Assembly: GCA_021775515.1 (NCBI GenBank)
Contig: JAJFHR010000039.1
Location: 1-8,421, forward strand
DNA: 8,421 nt
Direction of reading: 5' to 3'
Source: Hyphomicrobiales bacterium
GTDB taxonomy: Bacteria > Pseudomonadota > Alphaproteobacteria > Rhizobiales > JAJFHR01
Shown here one piece after another: positions 1 to 5,224 of this stretch. The notes beneath the pieces were generated by a model that made no database searches, was not told where the DNA came from, and saw only the letters and a list, made by a program, of their open reading frames with translations. Position 1 is the first letter of the stretch; each line of letters starts with the position of its first letter. The position numbers and the translations under genes are program-made.

Positions 1-871
1 CCTTGGCAGCCACCAGGAGCGTTTCACCACTGGTATCCTGGAGAATTTTTTCGGCCGTGCGGCGATCTATAATGGCATCGTGGGCAAGCAGGTCTATCGC
101 ACAATCCAGGTCGCGACTGACCAGCAGTTTGGATATTGCCCTAAGCTGTTCATCACTTTCTGCCGACGGGCGCTGTCGATTTTGGATTTCCTGCCAACCG
201 CTGTCCTCACCCAGAAAGCCTCTTAAGGTGCGCTGATCGCACAGATAGTTCAATAAAATGTATTCCCGGACCTGACCGGGTACGCACCAGAAAAGCTCCA
301 GTGCCATCGAAGCCGATATTTCCGGCCTGACCAAAAGCGCACTTTGCAGGGATTGATCGTCCTTCGCTTTGGAAATCAATACTTCAAGCGTTTTTGCGGA
401 AATTTGTGCACCGTGGTTTTTGAGAGTGGACAGGATAACTTTATTTTCTCCATGACACACTAAAATGCCAGTCACAATCGATGAAAGTTTTTTTCGCAAA
501 GCAATGGCATATTGTTCGCGCTGAGTCCCGTTCCTGGCAATGTCGGCAACATCAGCATCGCTTAATTCGGCAAACCTTAAAAGCAATTCGGAAATTTCAG
601 GCTTGCCGCAACGCGCAAGTTTAAGCGTTAATCTCGGCGCAGTTTCCGTAGAACTGGCCAGGCGCTTAGCCAGACGCAACAATACATGATCGGGGAGGCC
701 GTCGAAATCGCGCAAAATCAGAGATTCCGCAAACATCCGCTCATTTGGCAACACATGGGAGGGAGGCAAAAACAGAAAGTCAATCAGGCGTTTGAGCGAG
801 CGATGTTCAAGCATCGGCGACGCAACAGACGCGGTGGTCTCCTCTGATTCAAATACAATACTATCGTCCAT
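1..871 (-). CDS. DUF2336 domain protein (C-terminus cut by window edge)
   Basis: The minus-strand frame is open from an ATG at 871 to the window edge, giving 290 codons without a stop; the C-terminal part lies outside. The protein is helical, cytosolic-looking, with no signal peptide or membrane segment. The stretch around residues 138-165 (CHGENKVILSTL, then KNHGAQIS) and the helical repeats around it match the DUF2336 family, which resembles HEAT-like repeat proteins. Members are usually about 350-400 residues, so roughly 60-100 residues are missing. Its function is unknown and nothing here shows a catalytic site. Start choice: only a weak AGACAG precedes 871. An in-frame ATG at 952 would add 27 residues but also lacks a Shine-Dalgarno, and the frame is closed by a TGA just above it. 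It is transcribed divergently from msrB-ptrB across an AT-rich gap. The family call is from memory of its motifs. Confidence 0.75.
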   Translation of the reverse strand, partial: MDDSIVFESEETTASVASPMLEHRSLKRLIDFLFLPPSHVLPNERMFAESLILRDFDGLPDHVLLRLAKRLASSTETAPRLTLKLARCGKPEISELLLRFAELSDADVADIARNGTQREQYAIALRKKLSSIVTGILVCHGENKVILSTLKNHGAQISAKTLEVLISKAKDDQSLQSALLVRPEISASMALELFWCVPGQVREYILLNYLCDQRTLRGFLGEDSGWQEIQNRQRPSAESDEQLRAISKLLVSRDLDCAIDLLAHDAIIDRRTAEKILQDTSGETLLVAAK

Positions 872-1006
872 GTATCTGTCTATGATTGGATTTAATCCGA
901 CCACACTCAATTTAACTTTCCAATAAAACCAATTACAACCTGAGTTATACATCAATCAGTAAAACACTGAATAAATTTTTACATTACAATTCTATTATTA
1001 TTCGAT

Positions 1007-1022
1007 TTTTACTTAAGTAAAA
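1007..1022. repeat. Perfect 16-bp palindrome, possible operator
   Basis: The sequence TTTTACTTAAGTAAAA equals its own reverse complement. It lies near the middle of the divergent intergenic region, where a dimeric regulator could control both directions. AT-rich sequence produces palindromes by chance more often than balanced sequence, so the regulatory role is inference. Confidence 0.4.
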
Positions 1023-1030
1023 TTATGTAT

Positions 1031-1058
1031 AAACTTTTTATTTATTCAAATAAAGTTT
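1031..1058. repeat. Imperfect AT-rich inverted repeat
   Basis: The left arm (1031-1043) reads AAACTTTTTATTT and the right arm (1048-1058) reads AAATAAAGTTT, around a 4-base ATTC centre. The left arm has two extra T residues, which would form a bulge. It sits nine bases downstream of the 16-bp palindrome. It could be an operator half, a weak hairpin, or chance in AT-rich DNA. Confidence 0.3.
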
Positions 1059-1093
1059 TGTTCTCATTTTAATTAATTACAGTCCAAAACCGC

Positions 1094-1122
1094 TTTTGAT
1101 CTTGGTTCATCGCACCTATAAA
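1094..1122 (+). promoter_or_regulatory. Candidate msrB-ptrB promoter
   Basis: A TATAAA element (1117-1122) is one base from the consensus -10. The best upstream hexamers are TTGATC at 1096 (15-base spacer) or TTTTGA at 1094 (17-base spacer); both are poor -35 matches. It would give a leader of roughly 90 bases before msrB. Weak evidence. Confidence 0.3.
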
Positions 1123-1139
1123 TGGCTTCAACTCAATCC

Positions 1140-1165
1140 CACAAAAATGTCGTTTTGTGTTTTTG
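1140..1165 (+). repeat. Short stem-loop followed by T-run in msrB leader
   Basis: CACAAAA (1140-1146) and TTTTGTG (1153-1159) are perfect 7-bp arms around the 6-base loop ATGTCG, followed by five T residues (1160-1164). The shape resembles an intrinsic terminator, but the stem has only two G/C pairs and would be weak. Since no plus-strand gene lies upstream, an operator or leader element is as likely as a terminator. Confidence 0.3.
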
Positions 1166-1206
1166 GGAACAACGGTAAACTAACGCCTGGTTTGAATGAA
1201 TTGGCA

Positions 1207-1212
1207 AAGGGA
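1207..1212 (+). promoter_or_regulatory. Ribosome binding site of msrB
   Basis: AAGGGA lies 8 bases before the ATG at 1221, which supports that start. Confidence 0.6.
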
Positions 1213-1220
1213 ATGCGGTT

Positions 1221-1640
1221 ATGACTGCTGAGACAGAAAAAGCACACACCAAGATAACAAAGACCGATGATGAATGGCGTCAGCAACTATCCGCCGAGCA
1301 GTTTAATGTCACCCGTTGTGCGGGGACGGAAAGACCGTTTACCGGGCCAAATTGGGACGAAAAAGGTTTAGGAACTTACAATTGCATATGTTGCGGCAAA
1401 CCTCTGTTCAGGTCCGAAACAAAATATGACTCCGGTACTGGCTGGCCAAGTTTTTATGCACCGGTTGATAAAGATGCGGTCGAAGAACATGAGGATAGAA
1501 AATTGTTCACGCGCCGCACCGAAATCAGGTGTTCATCGTGCGCGGCTCATCTCGGCCATGTGTTTACCGACGGCCCTGAGCCAACCGGATTAAGATATTG
1601 TATGAATGGTCACGCCTTGCAACTGACACGGGACGAATAA
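1221..1640 (+). CDS. msrB: Peptide-methionine (R)-S-oxide reductase MsrB
   Basis: Reduces the R epimer of methionine sulfoxide in proteins back to methionine, using thioredoxin; cytosolic (no signal peptide). The 139-residue product is a complete single-domain MsrB. The fold's landmarks are all present: the GTERPF loop near residue 35, SGTGWPSF at 71-78, the structural zinc cysteines C55/C58 and C104/C107, and HLGHVFTDGP at 110-119. The catalytic cysteine is C127 in RYCMN. The usual resolving cysteine of many MsrBs (SGCGWPSF position) is a threonine here (T73). C33 in TRCAGTE and C57 in CICC are alternative partners. The start at 1221 has a good AAGGGA at 8 bases. ptrB follows after 11 bases on the same strand, suggesting one transcript. 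Family assignment is secure; the recycling cysteine is inference. Confidence 0.95.
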   Translation: MTAETEKAHTKITKTDDEWRQQLSAEQFNVTRCAGTERPFTGPNWDEKGLGTYNCICCGKPLFRSETKYDSGTGWPSFYAPVDKDAVEEHEDRKLFTRRTEIRCSSCAAHLGHVFTDGPEPTGLRYCMNGHALQLTRDE

Positions 1641-1651
1641 AGTAAAACCTC

Positions 1652-3751
1652 ATGAATGATAACCAATCTGAAAATGTTGCAATTTCGGCCCCGGTTGCCG
1701 CCAAAATTGTGTCGACGTCAACTCACCATAACATCACCCGCGAAGATTGCTATGCTTGGTTAAGAGCTGATAACTGGCAGGAGGTGATGCGGGATCCCAA
1801 CGTTCTTTCCACCGAAATAAAGGCCTATCTGGAGGCTGAAAATTCCTATACGGCGCAAATGATGGCGGATACCGTCGAATTGCAGGAAACCCTGTTTGAA
1901 GAAATGAAAGGCAGAATAAAGCAGGATGATTCCAGCGTTCCTTCGCCCGATGGAACCTATGCCTATTATGTCAGCTATATTGAGGGCGCACAGCACCCGC
2001 GATACTGTCGGCAACTACGCAACGGTGGTGAAGATAACATTCTTGTCGATGGTGATGTTCTGGCCAGCAAAAGCAGTTATTTTCAGCTAGGCGGTATTGC
2101 TCACAGCCCCGATCACGACCTCATCGCCTATTCGACGGATACCAAGGGAGCTGAATTTTATAAAATTTATTTCAGCAAAGCCGATACTGGCGAATTGCTG
2201 GAAGATGTGATCGAAGATACCACCGGCGGGATTGTCTGGGCGCAAGACAATAAAACGGCATTTTACACCCGTGTTGACGAAAACCACCGGCCATCGCGCG
2301 TCTTTCGTCACCTTATCGGTACGTCCGCTTCTTCAGATGTTTTGGTTTATGAAGAAAGCGATCCGGGGTTTTTTGTCGGCGTGGGAAAAACCTTAAGTGG
2401 CCGATATATTATGATTTCCGCCCATGATCATGAAACCAGTGAAATTCATCTTATTGATGCACATGCTCCGGAAAATAATCCCAAGCTTGTCGAAGCACGT
2501 GTTGCGGGCATTGAATATGACATCAGCGACCAGGACGACCGCTTCATTATTTTGACCAATGCGGATGGTGCTGAAGATTTCAAACTAATGACGGCACCGC
2601 TTTCTTCGCCCGCCAAAGGCAATTGGCAGGAGCTCGCCCCTCACAAGGCGGGGCGGCTAATTTTGTCATTTACCTGTTTCAAAGATTATTTTGTCCGCTT
2701 GGAACGCGAAAATGGCTTGCCGAAAATCGTGATTTCAAAAGGTCTGGAAGCAGAAGAGCATGCCATAAGCTTTGATGAGGAAGCCTATCAGTTGGGAATG
2801 GCGACGGGTTATGAATACGACACAAACGCGTTGCGTTTTACTTACAGCTCAATGACAACACCCGCTCAGGTTTTCGACTATGATATGGAAAGCCGCGAGC
2901 GGGTATTGCGCAAAACTCAGGAAGTTCCCAGCGGTCACAATCGAGAAGATTATGTAACCAGACGTATTTTTGCCAAAGCGCCCGATGGCGAAAAAGTTCC
3001 GGTGACATTATTATACCGAAAATCAACCGTTTTGGATGGTTCAGCTCCTCTACTCCTTTATGGTTATGGTGCATATGGCCATGCCATGCCTGCCGGATTT
3101 TCAACCGCTCGGCTCAGCCTGGTAGACCGTGGTTTCATCTTTGCCATTGCTCATATCCGCGGCGGAAAGGACAAGGGGTTTCGTTGGTATCGATTGGGCC
3201 GCCGCGAACATAAGATCAATACATTTACGGATTTCATTGCGGCGGGTGAACATCTTATAGAAGAAAAATTTACAAGCACCGGCCGGATAATTGCCCATGG
3301 CGGCAGTGCCGGAGGACTGCTGGTTGGCGCCGTTGCCAATATGGCACCTGAGCAATATGGCGGGATTATTGCCGAAGTCCCCTTCGTTGATGCGCTTTCG
3401 ACAATTTTGGACGATACCTTACCGCTGACACCGCCAGAGTGGCCGGAATGGGGCAATCCCATTACCGATAAAAAGGCTTATCAGCAGATTAGCGCCTATT
3501 CACCTTATGATAATGTCGCGCCTAAAAATTATCCACCTCTGCTGGCCACTGGCGGCCTGGCAGATCCCAGGGTTACCTATTGGGAGCCGGCAAAATGGGT
3601 TGCTAAACTGCGCGCGCTAAAAACTGACAAAAATATCTTGCTGCTCAAAACCAATATGGATGCCGGGCACGGTGGTGCTTCAGGCCGATTTGAACATTTA
3701 AAAGATATTGCTTTTTCCTACGCGTTCGCTTTGAAAGTAATTGGCGATTGA
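1652..3751 (+). CDS. ptrB: Oligopeptidase B (S9A serine peptidase)
   Basis: A cytosolic prolyl-oligopeptidase-family enzyme that cleaves short peptides after basic residues. The 699-residue product matches the family's usual length of about 690-720. An N-terminal beta-propeller (about residues 80-420) caps a C-terminal alpha/beta hydrolase (about 440-699). The catalytic triad is visible: S552 in GGSAGG, D638 in GGLADPRV, and H673 in AGHGG. The family signatures GYGAYG (471-476), HIRGG (501-505) and RVTYWEPAKW (640-649) are intact. In the S1 region, PEWPEWGNP keeps one acidic residue (E596), but proline 598 sits where many homologues have a second glutamate. The start at 1652 has no strong Shine-Dalgarno (AAAG at best), so translation may depend on coupling to msrB, 11 bases upstream. 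Together they could handle oxidised or damaged protein, which is inference. Confidence 0.95.
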   Translation: MNDNQSENVAISAPVAAKIVSTSTHHNITREDCYAWLRADNWQEVMRDPNVLSTEIKAYLEAENSYTAQMMADTVELQETLFEEMKGRIKQDDSSVPSPDGTYAYYVSYIEGAQHPRYCRQLRNGGEDNILVDGDVLASKSSYFQLGGIAHSPDHDLIAYSTDTKGAEFYKIYFSKADTGELLEDVIEDTTGGIVWAQDNKTAFYTRVDENHRPSRVFRHLIGTSASSDVLVYEESDPGFFVGVGKTLSGRYIMISAHDHETSEIHLIDAHAPENNPKLVEARVAGIEYDISDQDDRFIILTNADGAEDFKLMTAPLSSPAKGNWQELAPHKAGRLILSFTCFKDYFVRLERENGLPKIVISKGLEAEEHAISFDEEAYQLGMATGYEYDTNALRFTYSSMTTPAQVFDYDMESRERVLRKTQEVPSGHNREDYVTRRIFAKAPDGEKVPVTLLYRKSTVLDGSAPLLLYGYGAYGHAMPAGFSTARLSLVDRGFIFAIAHIRGGKDKGFRWYRLGRREHKINTFTDFIAAGEHLIEEKFTSTGRIIAHGGSAGGLLVGAVANMAPEQYGGIIAEVPFVDALSTILDDTLPLTPPEWPEWGNPITDKKAYQQISAYSPYDNVAPKNYPPLLATGGLADPRVTYWEPAKWVAKLRALKTDKNILLLKTNMDAGHGGASGRFEHLKDIAFSYAFALKVIGD

Positions 3752-3838
3752 CCTTCTTTGGCCTGTTGGAACGTGGTCCCTATGTGCCAAACAGGTTGCC
3801 ACAACCCTGCGGTCGCGGTAAATCATAGCTATGCAAAT

Positions 3839-3854
3839 TGAGAACCCGTTCTCA
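3839..3854. promoter_or_regulatory. Operator-like inverted repeat before gcdH
   Basis: TGAGAACCCGTTCTCA has perfect 7-bp arms (TGAGAAC/GTTCTCA) around a 2-base centre. A 2-base loop is too small for an RNA hairpin, so the symmetry suggests a site for a dimeric DNA-binding protein. It ends 28 bases before the gcdH ATG, a suitable place for a repressor just downstream of a promoter. The regulator itself is not in the window. Confidence 0.5.
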
Positions 3855-3869
3855 CTTATTGCCATTGCC

Positions 3870-3874
3870 AGGAG
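3870..3874 (+). promoter_or_regulatory. Ribosome binding site that sets the gcdH start
   Basis: AGGAG lies 8 bases before the ATG at 3883. It decides that start over the in-frame TTG at 3838, which would place 15 extra residues over the operator-like repeat. Confidence 0.8.
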
Positions 3875-3882
3875 AATTAGAA

Positions 3883-5097
3883 ATGTCGCAGGCTGCAGTT
3901 CAAACCGATTCGTCAAAAAAAATTGATGCTCAGTTCGATTGGACCGACCCGTTATTGCTGGAAAGTCAACTGACTGAAGAAGAACGATTGGTTCGCGACA
4001 GCGTGCGCAGTTATGCCCAGGACAAATTAATGCCCAGGATCCTCGAGGCTCACCGGCATGAAAAATACGATCCGGAAGTTATGGCCGAAATGGCCGACCT
4101 GGGAATGCTGGCGATAACTCTTCCTGAGCGATATGGAGGCGCGGGATTGGGCTATGTTGCCTACGGGTTAATTGCGCGTGAGGTCGAGCGGGTCGATTCT
4201 GGTTATCGATCGACGATGAGCGTGCAAAACAGCCTGGTAATCCATCCAATTTATGATTACGGCAGTGAAGAGCAACGATTAAAGTATCTGCCCAAGCTGG
4301 CCACGGGCGAATATGTAGGTTGTTTCGGCCTGACCGAACCTGATCAGGGATCAGACGTTGGCGGCATGAAAACCAGAGCCGTTCCCGCAGATGGCGGTTA
4401 TGTGCTTAATGGTGCAAAAATGTGGATTTCTAATGCTCCAATTGCCGATATCGCCGTTGTTTGGGCAAAAACCCCTGACGATGTAATCCGCGGGTTCATC
4501 ATCGAACGCGGGATGGCAGGGTTCAACACAAACAAGATCGAAGGCAAGTTTTCTCTGCGTGCCTCAATAACCGGTGAAATTGTGCTGGAAGATGTGTTTG
4601 TGCCGGAAGAAAACCTGCTGCCCAATGCCCAGGGTCTTTCCGGACCGTTTGGCTGCCTGAACCGCGCTCGTTTCGGGATTAGCTGGGGTGCGATGGGGGC
4701 CGCTGAATTTTGTTGGCATGCTGCACGCCAATACACCCTTGACCGCTTGCAATTTGGCAGACCCCTGGCGGCAAATCAGTTGGTCCAGAAAAAACTTGCA
4801 GACATGCAAACCGAAATTGCCCTCGGGTTGCAAGGCGCCCTGCAGCTGGGCCGCATGCTCGAAGCAGGGACCGCAGCTCCACCTACAATTTCATTGCTAA
4901 AACGCAACAATTGCGGGAAAGCCCTGGACATTGCCCGGGTCGCTCGCGACATGCATGGTGGTAATGGTATTTCAGATGAATTTCATGTGATCCGGCATAT
5001 GTTGAACCTTGAAAGTGTCAACACCTATGAAGGGACCCACGACATTCACGCCCTTATATTAGGACGGGCGCAGACCGGAATACATGCCTTCTTTTAA
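3883..5097 (+). CDS. gcdH: Glutaryl-CoA dehydrogenase (decarboxylating)
   Basis: An FAD flavoenzyme of the acyl-CoA dehydrogenase family that oxidises and decarboxylates glutaryl-CoA to crotonyl-CoA plus CO2, passing electrons to ETF. It serves lysine, hydroxylysine and tryptophan breakdown and is cytosolic. The 404 residues are full length. The catalytic base is E383 in YEGTHDIH. E102 and R109 in VERVDSGYRS correspond to the human enzyme's E87 and R94, which contact the substrate's distal carboxylate and mark this subfamily. CFGLTEPDQGSD (147-158) and WISNAP (181-186) are flavin-contacting segments, and ARDMHGGNGI (354-363) is the usual C-terminal signature. The start at 3883 is fixed by AGGAG at 8 bases. 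No CoA-transferase, ETF or LysR-type GcdR gene adjoins it, so it appears to be transcribed alone, probably under the repeat at 3839-3854. Confidence 0.95.
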   Translation: MSQAAVQTDSSKKIDAQFDWTDPLLLESQLTEEERLVRDSVRSYAQDKLMPRILEAHRHEKYDPEVMAEMADLGMLAITLPERYGGAGLGYVAYGLIAREVERVDSGYRSTMSVQNSLVIHPIYDYGSEEQRLKYLPKLATGEYVGCFGLTEPDQGSDVGGMKTRAVPADGGYVLNGAKMWISNAPIADIAVVWAKTPDDVIRGFIIERGMAGFNTNKIEGKFSLRASITGEIVLEDVFVPEENLLPNAQGLSGPFGCLNRARFGISWGAMGAAEFCWHAARQYTLDRLQFGRPLAANQLVQKKLADMQTEIALGLQGALQLGRMLEAGTAAPPTISLLKRNNCGKALDIARVARDMHGGNGISDEFHVIRHMLNLESVNTYEGTHDIHALILGRAQTGIHAFF

Positions 5098-5119
5098 ATT
5101 TTAACCTAGGCAATATAAT
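5092..5119 (+). promoter_or_regulatory. Candidate promoter of the transglycosylase-TPR gene
   Basis: A perfect TATAAT lies at 5114-5119, just after the gcdH stop. The -35 candidate TTTTAA (5092-5097, 16-base spacer) is weak and overlaps the end of gcdH. Transcription would begin near 5126. Confidence 0.4.
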
Positions 5120-5166
5120 CTGGAACCACTAAACTTTTGTTTGTGTGCCAATTGTTTATGGAGTTG

Positions 5167-5202
5167 ACTGCAAAGCAGGCTCTTGAAAGAGACGGTTGCA
5201 GT
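5167..5202 (+). repeat. Nested leader hairpin before the transglycosylase gene
   Basis: ACTGCAA (5167-5173) and TTGCAGT (5196-5202) are perfect 7-bp arms. Inside them lie CTCTT (5180-5184) and AAGAG (5187-5191). In RNA this could fold as an outer stem, an internal loop, and an inner 4-bp stem with a UGAA loop. It covers the in-frame TTG at 5183 and ends 10 bases before the AGGAAA ribosome site. Confidence 0.4.
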
Positions 5203-5224
5203 TCAAAATGTGAGGAAACTACGT

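Larger units (their letters stand above)
872..1220. promoter_or_regulatory. AT-rich divergent intergenic region with inverted repeats
   Basis: About 350 bases without a gene lie between the divergent DUF2336 gene and msrB; positions about 905-1080 are strikingly AT-rich. The promoters for both directions should lie here. Visible structure: TCAGT/ACTGA arms with a 5-base spacer (956-970), a perfect 16-bp palindrome (1007-1022), an imperfect hairpin with AAACTTT/AAAGTTT outer arms (1031-1058), and CACAAAA/TTTTGTG arms (1140-1159). No small ORF with a convincing ribosome site is seen. Confidence 0.6.
3752..3882 (+). promoter_or_regulatory. gcdH upstream region with weak promoter candidate
   Basis: This 131-base gap holds TTGCCA (3796-3801), five of six matches to a -35 box, with a poor TAAATC (3819-3824) at a 17-base spacing as the only -10. 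The operator-like repeat at 3839-3854 and the ribosome site at 3870-3874 follow. No intrinsic terminator for ptrB is evident. Confidence 0.3.

Noticed and set aside
3..236. 77-codon plus-strand ORF at the left edge
   Set aside because: It is antisense to the DUF2336 reading frame and low-complexity (serine/arginine-rich), typical of a shadow frame.
1213..1224. Three-codon ORF (ATG CGG TTA TGA) overlapping the msrB start
   Set aside because: The ribosome site is too close to its ATG, and such a short ORF is expected by chance.
3757..3795. TTTGGC/GCCAAA and CCTGTT/AACAGG pairs after ptrB as a terminator
   Set aside because: The two pairs cross each other rather than nest, leave a long loop, and are not followed by a T-run.
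3838..3882. Upstream TTG start adding 15 residues to glutaryl-CoA dehydrogenase
   Set aside because: The AGGAG ribosome site at 3870 is well placed for ATG 3883. The extension has no ribosome site, does not look like the family N-terminus, and overlaps the operator-like repeat.
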